DNA of 64,000 nt from contig JAZHRO010000055.1 of assembly GCA_037157565.1 (NCBI GenBank), positions 46,159,001 to 46,223,000 of the forward strand, read 5' to 3'. Positions 31,389-43,124 of this stretch are shown in pieces. Positions within the stretch are counted from its first letter, which is position 1; each line of letters begins with the position of its first letter. The translations under genes were made by a program, and so were the position numbers. The notes under the pieces were generated by a model, which saw only the letters and a list, made by a program, of their open reading frames with translations, did not search any database and had not been told where the DNA came from. Source of the stretch: Thalassia testudinum (Eukaryota; Streptophyta; Magnoliopsida; Alismatales; Hydrocharitaceae).

Positions 31389-33159
31389 TGATTAGCCCAT
31401 AGTTGTGGGCTATTTAAGTATTGAAGTGCCTACACATTAGGTTAATTCTAACATTTATTTAGTATAAATTAGGATGTAAATATATTAATTCATAGTTTTA
31501 ATTTAATTACATAATCCATGCATTGCATTTATACTTTAAGTACATTTAGAATTAGCTTAGAATGGCATTTATCTAATTAGATAACCAATTAGGTACATTA
31601 TTTTCATTAACATAGAAGTTGAGGGTCTGTACATAAATAACCCTAATATTTTAACATTATTTTGTTTATTCTTCTTCTTTCAGAACGGCTGGCTACCGCT
31701 CCAATGCCCGGCTGCTGCAGTGAAGAAGCCATTCAAGGGGAGCGGATGTGGTGGATCTGGTCGGGCGGCTGATTTCAAACTTGTGCAGGCCACTACAAAA
31801 GGAGGAGGGAGGCAGCCGAGCTCGGGAGGCCTCCACCACCGACCCACCACTGTGCAGAGAGAACCTCTCTCTTCCACTCCACACTGCCGGCCTCTACCGT
31901 GGCGGCGAGTCTCCACCACCATGGGCGTGTGGTGTAAAAGGCCACACCGCCATCCGGAGCTCGCCCGCATTACCATGAGCACCTTAGCGTGCATCTCCCT
32001 CGCCGTCGTCACCAACAACCACCTCCACAACTACCGTCACTGCAATCACCTTCTCATTCACTTAAGACGTCCGGGAAATTTCCCGGATGTCTGAAGCTAC
32101 CCACTCACCTGCGATCACCCGCCTGAGTACCCATCTGAAGTCCAACCGCACCAGCACAACCGCATCCGCCCACCTCACCGTTCACGCCCGCACCACCACC
32201 TTCGCACCTGCGCCTTCATCCGTGCGCGCCCACGCCTGCAGCGCCACCCACCAGCCTTCAGCTCAACCGCGCCTGCACCCTCCAACCGCACCCGCTCTCC
32301 ACGCGCCTGCAGCTCACGCCATCTCCACACACTCACCGGCTGCAGCGCCCTCCTCCAACCGCACCTGCAGACCCGCACAACCGAGCACGCCTCCTTCCGC
32401 GCCTGCCGCTTGCAAGCGCCATTCACTCGCGCCTGCAGAGCCCTTCGCCCACGTGCCTGCACCCTCCAACAGCGCCTGCAGTCCACGCCGTTCACCACTG
32501 CGCCTGCAGAACCGCCAGCAGCGCCCTCCGCCTGCGCTTGCTGCAGCCACACCCGCTCAACCGCCTGCAGACCCGTCCTCCCGCGCCTGCAAAGCCGTTA
32601 GCAGCAGCACGCGAGCAGATCTCACGCCAACAGCCGCGCGAGCTCACCGGCTGCAGCACCTCCGCCGGAGCTCGTCCGGCAACCTTCGGCCGCCGCGCGA
32701 CTCGTCGCCACCACCGATTCGAAGCTCTTGGTGCAAGGGACCTCCTCCGAGCTTCCCACGCCCGGTCATCGGCTCCTCGTCGCGCAAGACAACGGGGAAA
32801 AATTCCCCAGTTTTGCTACTGGAAACCTTCAATTAAAATTTACATTTTCTGCCATTGCCAAATTTTAATCATATTTTATTAACTCTACATTATGGAAAAT
32901 ATCCTATAGTTTCTCATAATTGCCATTTCAGCATTGTTTCTTGCTTAAACCTTAATCTAAAGGCAATCTTGGCTTGGTTCTTGTCCAAATTGACTACAAA
33001 CAAACATTTTTAAGTGGCGCGAATTTTAATACGTTATTGACTCCCTGTGGATATGACCCTCTCCTCTGCGAGTGGTTATTTCTTGTGAAATATTGACTAG
33101 TCGATTTTTCCACCACATTGAACTACAAACGACTTTAAAAGCGAAAGATCGACAAGTCA
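31389..33159 (+). repeat. 3' LTR of B
   Basis: 1771 bp, same ends as the 5' LTR, lacking about 25 bp in the GC-rich repeat region, followed by TSD GGTGG. Confidence 0.9.
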
Positions 33160-33302
33160 GGTGGGGCAGAGGTTCGCTATACAAATAGGTGCCTTGGGAG
33201 CATGATATCAAGCTCTAACAGAGCATTGGTAGGCTTGCTTGAGCTTGGTAGTAGGTGGGAGTATAGTAGGTAGAGATGGCTTGGAAGGGAGGGGGTGTAG
33301 GT

Positions 33303-33312
33303 CCTTTTATAG
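33303..33312 (-). promoter_or_regulatory. TATA box in block I (minus)
   Basis: On the minus strand CTATAAAAGG within CCACTATAAAAGGACC, a typical LTR promoter, supporting minus orientation for block I. Confidence 0.45.
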
Positions 33313-33631
33313 TGGAGGAGAAAAGGCAAAAATAGTCATGCGACCATTAGTGATCTCCAGACCGTCGCTGGAAGCATCGCTGTAGACAGCTCATGCACTC
33401 TCACACCCATTGCTGGGTTTGCTGGCGTGTGAAGAACTAGCGACGACTGTAAGTGTTGCTACAAGTCCAGCTGATGCACCACTGTAGGCTAGTGCCAACT
33501 GAGCACGCACTTACTCCATGCTCTGCTAGTGCTGGCTGTGATGTGCCCGCTCATGCGCGCGGATCATGCGGCAACCTACTGGTGTGCACTGGCATGCACG
33601 TGCATGCACGTTGCTGGTGCGCACTGGCATG

Positions 33632-35437
33632 TGATAGAGAGTTTCACTTAATTAAAATAGCAATAGAATGATACGTCATTGTAATTAATGTGGTGGAAAT
33701 CTCTCAATCAAAGATTAAAATAGATATGTATTTAAACCACGAAAACGATGTCGTCTCCATAGGGAGGAATAGATTAATAAGTTCACAAAATATTTTTCCT
33801 TTGTATTTGTTCAATCAAGTGTGAAATCCTTGTTCAAATCTGATGCGAAACAAGGCGAAAAGAAGGAACACGTAATAATTTAGAAATGTAGGGGTATGAA
33901 TGTAATTTTACTTTAATGAAATAACTTGTAATGGCATGTAACATAATCATATTTTAAGACATGGGGCTTTCTCTTTTAGGTCATGTGAGTGTCTAAAAGA
34001 GATTTTATGCATTTATCAACCTCAACATATAAGAGTTAAGTGCATGAAAGGAATACTATAACACTTAAGGGCATGCATGCAATTTCACTCAAATATATTA
34101 ATCAACTAAATATTGCAACCGTGTTTTTGGCAATGGCACAGATGGTAAATTTTAATTGCACCAAAAATAGAGGAAATTTCCTCTCTCCTCTTTGTGTGCG
34201 TGAAGGCTTGGTGGCCGGCCGACCGAAGCCCAGCTACGGTGCATGGGAGAGAGGTGATTGCGACGGCGAGGGAGGCACGGCCGGAGGTGGCCAGTGGCAA
34301 TCAGCCAGAGAGCTTGACGTTGGCTGAGTTGGCTGTAGGAGAGGATGCAGGCTGCTGGTGTCGCATGCGTGCGTGGCTAGGCGTCATGGCCGACCGACCG
34401 TTGGTCACGCGAGGAGTGCACTACGCGTAGAGAAGTTGGGTAGGCTGGAGGCGTGCGCTAGTACCGTGCATGGAGAAGAGATGAGGCACGCGCTGGTTGC
34501 CTGCTATGTGCGGAGGGGAGATGGAGGTGCATAGAGAAGAGGGGTAGGATGGAGGCGCACGCAGGTTGTCTATTGCTGTGCAGAGGTGAAGCGATGAGGC
34601 GTGCACTGCTGCTGTTTGTTGTGTGGTGTGCGCGTGCTGCTGCTATAGAGAAGCAGAGGAAGAAGAAGACGAAGAGGCACAGGTGTGTGCTGCTGCGTGG
34701 GAGAAGATGGAGGCACCACTGCTGCATGCTGTGTCTGCTGGTCGTGCATGGGAGAAGATGGAGGAGCACACGAGGGTGGGGTTGTGCGGACAAGGGCGCT
34801 GTTGCGTGCACAAGGGCTGCTGCATGGAGGGGAGATGGAGGCGCATGCTGGTTTGAGGGGAGATGGATAGCACGCGTTGCTTGGAGAGGGTTGAAAGGGG
34901 CCATAGTGCAGGTTCTCCTCACAGTGCATGCAGGGTGTTCCAGTGGTGCATTCCCCAGATCCTCCACCAAGTGCACCCCCCTGCCACTTTTATGTCCTCC
35001 CCATCCATTATTCTTCCATGATGCAAGTCAAGGGATTTTAAATCCCTTACTAAAATTGGCCGCTTGTTGAGAGGTGGATTTGTTGAGGCTGGCCATCTAT
35101 TGAGAGATCCCCGTGGGGGGGAGGAATTCTTTTCACAACCCTAGTGTCTTGCAAAATTATTCCTCCTTCTCTCTCACTTTCATGATTATTTGTTAACTCT
35201 CAAATTAGCCTGATGGAGTGGATCAAGTGGAGGAGATGCATAGGGTGCACTGTGTGCGAGACCTGCATGAAATATGAAGTAATTACATAATAAGTTATAG
35301 AATGCAATCCAATAGATGTAAACTTAAGTAATGATGCATGCAATCATTCTATGACCTAATGTAGTTATTAACAAACATAAAATGTAAGAATAAAGTTAGC
35401 TTAGGCATAACAAAAGTCCATTAAAATGGACTCATCA
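33632..35437 (-). repeat. 3' LTR of C
   Basis: 1806 bp, plus-strand start TGATAGAGAGTTTCAC and end ATGGACTCATCA. It contains the reversed U5 landmarks GTGGTGGAAAT and GTCGTCTCCATAGGGAGG, and a G-rich middle (34200-34930) built of GGAGATGGAGGC-like words. Terminal hairpin AGTCCATT-AA-AATGGACT at 35415-35432. A possible minus-strand TATA box is CATAAAAG near 34987-34994. The left border is inferred by likeness to H. The overlapping frames inside are not considered genes. Confidence 0.65.
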
Positions 35438-35452
35438 AATACCCCCATGCCG
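35438..35452 (-). other. Polypurine tract of C
   Basis: Minus strand CGGCATGGGGGTATT directly before the LTR. Confidence 0.7.
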
Positions 35453-37082
35453 AAAATTTGTTTCCTAGCAAAAATGAAAAATAATAGAAGTAACCAGAAG
35501 ATTTCTTGTTTTCTTATTTCAAACATTTAGAGATCCATATAACTGTGAAGTGATAATAGCCTAGACAACAAATCCAAGTGAAAAGCCAATTCGCATTGGG
35601 AGTTCGTATTTCACCCTTGGTAAATATTTCTGTCAAGATAGGCAACTACTTCCCTCGGGGATTAAGCAGAAGATAATCTGTAATTTGACCTCGACTTTTG
35701 CCTTAGGTAGGAGATATCGAGTTGAATGGATTTATATTTGGTGGCACACACTCATCTGGTACTACATGTAATCTAGTACTACAGACTCTAGATCTCTAGA
35801 CTATTAAACAAGTCAACTCAGAGAGAGGGTAAACAACTGTGCTCCCTTGATGTTCCTTGATGCTCGCTATTTTCTTTCTTTTCTTTCTGAGATCACAAAT
35901 CTCATCAAATTTAGTAAGTGTACTCATTGTTTGGTGGCCTCACATGGCATTCACGCTTCAACTAAAGTCCTAATAACTCTACAACTAAGTTAGAGTCCTT
36001 AGCCAGTATTTGGGCGATCAGAAATACTGAAAGGTAGGTATGGGTCATATTTGGTGGATTGCGATAGGTGTTTTTGTTGCCTCAGAAACAATGTTACGAA
36101 GATAAAATTATACACTTGGACTCTTTTCTTTTTCTTTTCTCTCTCTCTTTTCTTTTTGTTCTTTTGCTCTTTTTTTTTCTTTTTCTTTTTTTATAAATCA
36201 ACATAACACGGCACAAACTTTTATTTATGAGGCATTATTAGGGATGATGATGGTCAAGAGGATATTATGTAACTTATTTGGTGGAAGTACCTATTTTCGG
36301 CACCGGGAAGGAATGGATAGGGCAGTTATATTTCTGACCTTTAACACTATTACCCTCCTTCAGCTGAGGACTCTATGAAGGACGGTCATAACCATCCACC
36401 ATAGTCATAGCTTTATTAAGACTCAATCTCTATGTATCCACTTTATTTGGTGACTCTCAGGAATTCACATAATGTATGCACACAGGAACAAAGTGCAAAA
36501 ACTATACCTAACTCTGAGGTATCATCATCTAATTGTCCAAAACTTAAGAGTCCTTGCACTAGACTTAGCGTACTAGTAATCTCTCTACTTTCTTCTCACA
36601 AATATGAGGTGGATCTACTAGAAGATAGTATGCCTGACTCCCTATTAACTGTCCAAGGGTTCAGTCGACTGGAAATTCTTATTGGTTTTCTTCAAAGATC
36701 CATTACCCAGACTACGTGCAAGTGAAGTAAATGTACTGGATTCTAAACTTAAGAAACAAAATAAGAAGAAAAATCCTTAATGACACTGCTATGACAAAGA
36801 TGTTTTGCTAGGGACTAAGCAATTCAGCTCAAGAAAATATGAGTTTTTTTTTTTATGTCCTAAATGTATGCAAATATTCATAAATGCTATAAACTTTCTC
36901 AGGTTATACCCCCCCATGCCTAAGACTGACAATGTCCTCATTGGAAAAATGCAGACATAGAAGAATATCATCTAAGGAGGAGAGTGGGAGGGGCTAAGGC
37001 TCCTCAAGCCGAAGTGCATCCAAAGCCTGGCCATCTGAAAGAGTAATATAAGGTTTAGGTCGTTGGCCATTTACCTTAAAGC
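35453..37082 (-). other. 3' untranslated region of C
   Basis: No long coding frame. It carries the internal PPT-like site (36909-36943) and T-rich runs (36115-36192). Unlike A, J, B, D and G it lacks the stem-loop and the TATCTCGAAG repeats. The frame at 36432-36725 (97 codons, plus) is not recognised and probably chance. Confidence 0.6.
36909..36943 (-). promoter_or_regulatory. Internal PPT-like site (C)
   Basis: Minus strand CAATG-AGGA-CATTG (36930-36943), then TTAGGCATGGGGGGGG after a short spacer. Confidence 0.65.
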
Positions 37083-38400
37083 TCACACCAGAAGTAGGTT
37101 CTGAATTTCTACAGCTCCATGAGGGAAAGTATTGATAACAACGTATGGCCCATCCCAACGGGACTTGAGCTTTCCTGGAAATAATTTAAGTCTGGAATTT
37201 AAAATCCAGACCCACTGGTTGGGCTCAAAAGTCTTTCTAATGATGTGCTTATCATGGAAGACCTTTGTACGTTGCTTGTAAGCTTGAGAGGTTTTGTAGG
37301 CTTGATTACAAAGCTCCTCAAGCTCACCTAACCCTAACATATCTGCCTTTCCCCTTTATCCAAATTCAAGTTAACATTTTTAATAGCCCAATAGGCTTTA
37401 TGTTGGATTTGATTGGGAAGATGGCACAGTTTTCCGTAGACAAGATGGAAAGGAGACATGCCCAAGGGAGTCTTATATGCATTTCTGTAGGCCCAAAGAG
37501 TATCATTTAATTTTCTAGACCAATCCTTACGATTCGGCCTGACAGTTTTTTCTAAAATTCGCTTAATCTCCCTATTAGACACTTCAACTTGTCCACTCGT
37601 TTGGGGATGGTAAGGTGTGGCTATCATGTGGTTGACTCCCAAATTTTGTAGTCTTATGAAGTATACGTTCTTGAAGTGAGGTCCTCCATCACTTATGATC
37701 ATCCTTAGGCACCTGTACTGAGAAATGATACTAGCCTTAACAAAGCCGAATACCACAGAATGGTCATTAGTTCACGTCGGTATGGCTTCTATCCATTTCG
37801 ATACATAATCCATAGCCACAAGGATGTACTCATATCCGAAGGACACAGGAAAGGGACCCATGAAGTCGATGCCCCAGATATCAAAGATCTAAATAGGAAG
37901 GATAGGTTGCTGGGGCATCTCTTCCCTTTTTCCATTGGTTCCCATCTGCTTGCAACGTAGACATGCACCCACAAATGTATGTGCATCTCAGAATAATGTG
38001 GGCCACTGAAAGCCAGACTGAAGAACCTTATGGGCAGTCTTCTTCCCACTAAAATGTCCTCCACAATGGAGGTCATGGCAGAAACTCAGAACACTTCTTT
38101 GTTCTTCATTAGGGATGCAATGGCGAAAATCTGGTCAGGGCCTAGTCTAAAAAGCTCGGGTTCCTCCCAGTGATAAAATTTAGCATTAGCAAGAAACCTG
38201 TCTCGCTTCTGCTTGTCCCAAGTACTGGGGGTAATGCCCGTGACCAGATAGTTCACTATGTTAGCTAACCAAGGACTTTTAGCCTCCACGGCCATCAGAG
38301 ACTCATCAGGGAAAGTCTCTTGAGTACTGCCAGTAGGGTTTAATGCGTCATTAGGGATCCTAGACAGATGATCTGCTACCACATTCTCAACTCCGTTCTT
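37083..38400 (-). pseudogene. Integrase region of C (broken)
   Basis: Read right to left: end of RNase H linker ([13 protein letters not shown], 38360-38390), zinc-binding part near 38040-38100 (CHDLHCGGHF in a frame with stops), the first catalytic Asp kept in GIDFMGP (about 37855-37875), second Asp in SDGGPHF (about 37683-37705), Glu in [11 protein letters not shown] (about 37565-37595) and GPY motif (RWDGPYVV, about 37140-37160). Frames change at about 37760, 38080 and 37335. It ends without a chromodomain. Confidence 0.8.
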
Positions 38401-39281
38401 ATCTTTAATTTCCAGGTCAAACTCCTAGAGTAGCAGAATCCAACAAATTAGGCGAGGTTTGGTGCCCTTTTTAGCAAGAAGATGCTTTAAGGCAAAATGA
38501 TCAGTGAACACCACAACCTTGGATCCCAAAAGATAAGATCGAAACTTTTTGAAAGAAAATATTGCAGCAAGAAGTTCCTTTTCAGTGACCGTGTAGTTTT
38601 GCTGAGGATCCGTAAGGGTCTTGCTGGCATAATACAGCACATGAGGTTTGCCATCTACCCTTTGACCTAAGACCTCTCCCACTGAAAATCAGAAGTATCG
38701 CACATTAGCTCAAATGGGAGGGTCCAATCTGGTGCTTGGAGAATCAGTGTGGTAATAAGGGCTTTCTTTAAGACTTGGAAAGCCTCGCCACATCTATCAT
38801 CAAAATCGAAGGAGACATCCTTTGTTAACAGGTCACATAGTGGCTTAGAGACTTTACTGAAATCTCTAATGAAGAGCCTACAAAATCTAGCATGGCCAAG
38901 GAAAGATCTAACTTGATGAACATTGGTAGGCAATGGAAGCTTAGAGATGGAATCAATTTTTGCAGTGTCCACCTCTAATCCTCTCTTGGAAACTATATGC
39001 CCTAACACAATTCCCTGCTGGACCATAAAGTAGCATTCCTCCCAGCTAAGCACCAGCTTTGCCTCTTCGAAACAGGTTAAGAGTTTATCAAGGTGCAAAA
39101 GGTATAGGTCAAATGACGAGCCATAAATGGAGAAGTCATCCTTGAAAATTTCAATGAACTCGTCGATCATATCAGAAAAGATAGCCATCATACAACGTTG
39201 GAAAGTGGCAGGAGCATTACATAACCCGAATGGCATTCGACAGAATGCAAATGTGCCATATGGATTCGTGAAAGTGGTACG
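38401..39281 (-). pseudogene. RNase H and C-terminal RT of C (broken; RT split by D)
   Basis: RT part shows [14 protein letters not shown], then FKDD (39135-39146) where FMDD is expected, a changed residue next to the catalytic pair. The thumb has QQGIVLGH and RSFLGHARF. RNase H follows with [10 protein letters not shown] and [15 protein letters not shown] stop lies near 38424 (LLL*EF). A frameshift near 38675 separates the two parts. At 39281 the frame breaks within the TTFTNPYG segment because D is inserted. It resumes at 49799. Confidence 0.8.
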
Positions 39282-41113
39282 TGACTGGTCGATCTTTCGC
39301 TTTTAAGTCGGTTGCAGTTTAATGCGGTGGAAAAATCGACTGATCTATATTTAAGAAGAAATAACCACTTGCAGAGGAGTGGGTCGTATCCACAGGGAGG
39401 CAATGACGTATTAAAATTCGCACCAATTAAAAATGTTCGTTCGTAGTTAGTTTGGACAAGAATCAAGCCAAGATTGCCTTTAGATTAAGGTTTAAGCAAG
39501 AAACAATGCTGAAATGGGAATTATGAGAAACTAGAGGATACTTTCCGCAATGCAGAATCAATAAAATATCATTAAAAAATGGCAATGGCAGAAAATGTAA
39601 TTTCTAATTGATGGTTTACTGTAGCAAAATAGGGGAATTTTTCCCCTTTGTCTTGCGCGGCGAGGAGCGGATGGCCGGGCGCGGGAAGCTCGGAGGAGGT
39701 CCCTTGGACCAAGAGCTTCGAATCGGCGGTGGTGGCGAGTCGCGCGGCGGACGGAGGTGGCTGGACGAGCTCCGGCGGAGGTGCTGCAGCCGGTGAGCTT
39801 GCGTGGCTGTTGGCGTGAGATTTGCTCGCGCGCTGCTGCTGCGGGGGTGGCTGCTGCTGTTGGCGTGGGCGTTGCTGCGGCTGGCGTGGGCACGGGAGCG
39901 CAGGCATGGGGAAGGGCGGGTGCTGGTCTGCAGGCGCGGGGAAGAGGATGCTGCAGGTGGTTCTTCAAGCGCGGGCGTGGTTGGACTGCAGCTGTGAGCG
40001 GGTGGCTACTGCTGGTGGCGGGCGCGCAGGCGAAGGTGTCTGCAGTTGTGGTGAGCACTGATCTGCAGGCGCGGGGAAGAGCGGTTGGCGTTCTACAGCT
40101 ATGTGCTGATCTGCAGGTGCGGGGGTGGGAGCGGGTGAAGTTCTGCAAGCGCGGTTGGACCAGTCTGCAGGCGCGGGAGAATGGTTGTGCGGGTCTGCAG
40201 GCGAGTGGAGAGCGCTGCAGCCGGTGAGTGTGTGGAGATGGGCGCGGTTGAGGAGGGCATGCATGGTTGGAGGGTGCAGGCGCAGTTGAGCTGAAGGTTG
40301 ATGTGCGTGGGTTAAGCTGAAGGTTCTGCAGGCACGGGAGAGGGTCTGCAGGCGACTTCAGACGTGTGAGGTGGAAGTGAGCGGGTAACTTCAGACGTCC
40401 GGGAAATTTCCCGGACATCTTAAGTTACTGAAAGGGTGGCTGACGGTTGTTGCGGTGGTGGTGGTTGGCGACGACGGCGAGGGTGGTTGGCGACGACGGC
40501 GAGGGAGATGCACGCTAAGGTGCTCACAGTGATGCGGACGAGCTCCGGATGGCGGTGTGGCCTATCACACCACACGCCCACGGTGGTGGAGACTCGCTGC
40601 CATAGTAGAGGCCAGCAGTGTGGAGTGGAAGAGAGAAGTTCTCTCTGCACAGTGGTGGGTCGGTGGCAGAGGCCTACCTCGCTCAGCATCCTCTCTCCAC
40701 CTTTTGTAGCGGCCTGCACAAATTTGAATGGAGAGGCGGGATCAGATCCACCTTCTCCGCCGATCCATGAATGCGCTTTTAGTGAGGCCGGAGGCATTGC
40801 AGCGGCAGCCGAGCCGTTGCTGAGAAGAAGAAAAATAAAGGATATTATTAAAATATTATGATTATTTATATACAAACCCTCAATTTTTATGTTAACTAAA
40901 ATAATATACTTAATTAGTTAACTAATTAGATGAATTGCTTTCTAAGCTAATTCTAAATGCACTTAAAATATGAATGCAATGTATGGATTATGTAATTAAA
41001 TTAAAAATATGAATTAATCTATTTACATCCTAATTTATGCTAAATAAATGTTAGAATTATCCTAATTTTTAGGCATTTAAATACTTAAATAGCCCACAAC
41101 TATGGGCTAATCA
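39282..41113 (-). repeat. 3' LTR of D
   Basis: Begins TGACTGGTCGATC on plus and ends GGGCTAATCA. It holds the 28-bp palindrome (40393-40420) and a longer version of the CTGCAGGCGCGG repeat region. Minus-strand TATA box TATATAAATAA at 40862-40872. Confidence 0.9.
40862..40872 (-). promoter_or_regulatory. TATA box of the D 3' LTR
   Basis: TATATAAATAA on the minus strand, about 240 bp after the LTR start in element sense. Same word at 49548-49558 and 56680-56690. Confidence 0.6.
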
Positions 41114-41128
41114 AATAACCCCATGCCT
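41114..41128 (-). other. Polypurine tract of D
   Basis: Minus strand AGGCATGGGGTTATT next to the 3' LTR. Confidence 0.7.
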
Positions 41129-41522
41129 AATTTTTGTTAGTCCCTAGCAAAATTAAGCGAAACCTAGCACTCTAAGTAGACTAGTCAACTCACTTAGTCT
41201 TCCTTCAGAAGCATATTAAGTTCAGGCTCTAGATCCAAGGTTCCTAAGTAGTTGCTAAGTTACAGACTAGGTCGGCTAAAGACAAGTTGCAGGCACAAGT
41301 TTCCCTGATTTCTGACTCTACCCTAAAGTTTATTAATCCCTGAGATTAAAGCATCCGTGCTTATGTATTGGTCTGAGTTATTTGAGTTAAAGGTTTTTTT
41401 TTTTTTATATATATATATATACTTTTTTTTTTTTGTTTGATTCTTCTAAGTCTAACCTCAGATCAGCTATCAACACGGTCTGTGTCGGATTCATTGTCCC
41501 CATTACCATACCTCGAAGGGTG

Positions 41523-41669
41523 CCTGGCTTTCGATGCTTCAAGATAGCACCGCCCATAACGACCCCAAGCACTCCTGGCAATCGACACTTCCAGATAGTA
41601 TCGCCCATGGATTTCTTAAGCGAATTCAGGCCTATGGCAATCGGCACTTCGAGATAGGGCCTCCCATGG
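41523..41669 (-). repeat. Three tandem TATCTCGAAG units (D)
   Basis: Units 41631-41669, 41574-41610 and 41523-41558 in element order. Two have small changes in the core (CTGGAAG, TTGAAG). Confidence 0.7.
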
Positions 41670-41686
41670 TACCTGAACCACGCAAT

Positions 41687-41732
41687 GCACTTACATGCCC
41701 CCAGTAGGATGGATATCCTAAGAGACAAGTGC
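41687..41732 (-). ncRNA. Conserved 3' UTR stem-loop (D)
   Basis: Minus strand GCACTT (41727-41732) with AAGTGC (41687-41692) and inner AGGAT/ATCCT. Same as B. Confidence 0.65.
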
Positions 41733-42244
41733 CGAGGAGGTAATACGTTATCATCGCATCCTCAAGGTGAGTATATACTCCACCTCTCCTGCGGCGGGAA
41801 CTCTTCCAATCAAAATGTGTTTTCAAGCCTCTCTTAAGTCAAAACTAAGAGAACCAAATCTCTTTTCAGAAAGACAGAAATTAAGTTGATTACCAGACCA
41901 AGTGTGTGAAATTTGGATGCCTGGGTTACAAGCACCCGTAAACCAAAAGGTAGAATAAGACTCCAGGTACTACCCCACCTTCTAACTCAAACCCTAGCTT
42001 CCCTTCCTCAACCTCTTGAGGAATGGTCTGCAACTTAACTCCTACATAAGTTTTTAAGTCCATAAAGGACCCTAAAGGTCTAACGCTAGTAGCTCATTTA
42101 GCTTCTAAAGTTTGACCCTAGAATTAACTTAGTCTACCCTAGAGTTCTGATTTGCTTAAGACTGCAAGATCTAGCCAGTTAAGCTCAAATCCCTTTTCTT
42201 TTTTTTTCTCTTTTTTTATATATGTACAAATGTATGCAATTATG

Positions 42245-43104
42245 CTATGTATATCCCCAAGTACACCCCCCCATGCCTAAAATTTGCAATGTCGTCATTG
42301 CATAGAAGGATACTACCTGGGTTAGAGCTGGGCTGAATAGCCAAAGAACCTGCAAATCAGGTTCAAGAATTGCAGAAATAGGCCCTAAAAATGAGCAAAG
42401 CAATGTTGGCCTAGAAAATAGGTAACCTAGGATGTTGGCATGCTGATGATGAATCCCGATAGCAAATGCTCGCCCAACTAAAATGGGAATGAAATCTTCC
42501 CAGGTCACCAGAAGAGGTTCTAAAGGATAAACAAGTAAAACAACCTCCAAAGGGGTAGGGGGAGGATGACAAGGATCCTCCAAAAAGAATGGGGAAGGAA
42601 TGGTACAGAGATAAACCCCCAGGGTAATGGACTGACTAAATAAATCATCAATCCATACCCGATACTCCATTACAGGAAATATTGGTCTGTTATGCCCCCT
42701 GGTCAGAACAAAAGTGAGCAATTCTCTAAGGCAAGGATCGTCTAGGGTGTCCAAGTTACGATGTTGTGGGATGGCCATAAGATCTAGGTTGGGTTTAATC
42801 AGCTTGGTGTCCATCCTAAACACTCTTTCTAAATCCTCAATTTCATCCCTAGCATTCCTTGCACCATCACATGGATCTTCCTGCTCTTCATCAGGAGTCA
42901 CAATTTCGCTTTCAGATATAAGCGAATCAGAGGGTGACTTCGAAGTGAATGAAGGAAGGTTGGAAGCAACAGATCTAGGGATTATCCTATCAATGTCATC
43001 CCCAGGTTTTTGTTCTTTACTCAAATCTTCCCCGGAGTCTATATGTGAATCCACATAAATCTTAGAAATTGCTTCCAAATTTTCCATCATTTTATCATGA
43101 GGAG
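42245..43104 (-). pseudogene. 665-type acidic protein of D, C-terminal part
   Basis: A 281-codon open stretch matches the last 281 residues of the B protein with roughly 10 percent changes and no stop, so this part was kept in frame. It ends at the insertion of solo LTR E, whose target duplication AGGAG lies in the codons for DISP/HDKM. It continues at 45747. Confidence 0.75.
42266..42300 (-). promoter_or_regulatory. Internal PPT-like site (D)
   Basis: Minus strand CAATG-ACGA-CATTG (42287-42300), then TTAGGCATGGGGGGG. It overlaps the ORF end as in B. Confidence 0.65.
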
Positions 43105-43124
43105 TGTAACGAAAGTACGGCCCA

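Larger units (their letters stand above)
25229..33159 (+). mobile_element. Element B: complete non-autonomous LTR retrotransposon with a 665-codon acidic ORF
   Basis: LTRs 25229-27024 and 31389-33159 begin TGATTAGCCCA and end GACAAGTCA. The TSD GGTGG is perfect (25224-25228, 33160-33164). PBS and PPT are present. The 4.36-kb interior has no gag, protease, RT or integrase. Instead it has a leader, one long frame and a structured 3' UTR. LTR, leader and 3' UTR match element G, which does carry gag-pol, so B is most simply a parasite of G-like elements (inference). The LTRs differ at several sites and by an indel of about 25 bp near 26375/32535, so B is older than A. Confidence 0.92.
24612..33580 (-). 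repeat. LTR-like block I, minus orientation, split by element B
   Basis: The two parts, 24612-25228 and 33165-33580, flank B. The left part has a GTCGAACACGGGGAGGCGAA word near its start, like a reversed U5. The right part has a minus-strand TATA box. GGTGT occurs at both presumed outer borders (24607-24611, 33581-33585), but the right border does not end in CA, so the limits are approximate. No coding sequence. Confidence 0.35.
41129..42244 (-). other. 3' untranslated region of D
   Basis: Counterpart of B 30275-31373, with three tandem units, stem-loop, the CCTCAACCTCTTGAGG palindrome (about 42007-42022) and simple T-rich runs (41393-41434, 42196-42219). Confidence 0.7.

Noticed and set aside
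34549..35070. 173-codon frame in the C LTR
   Set aside because: Lies within the G-rich LTR repeat region, with overlapping frames on both strands and no motif.
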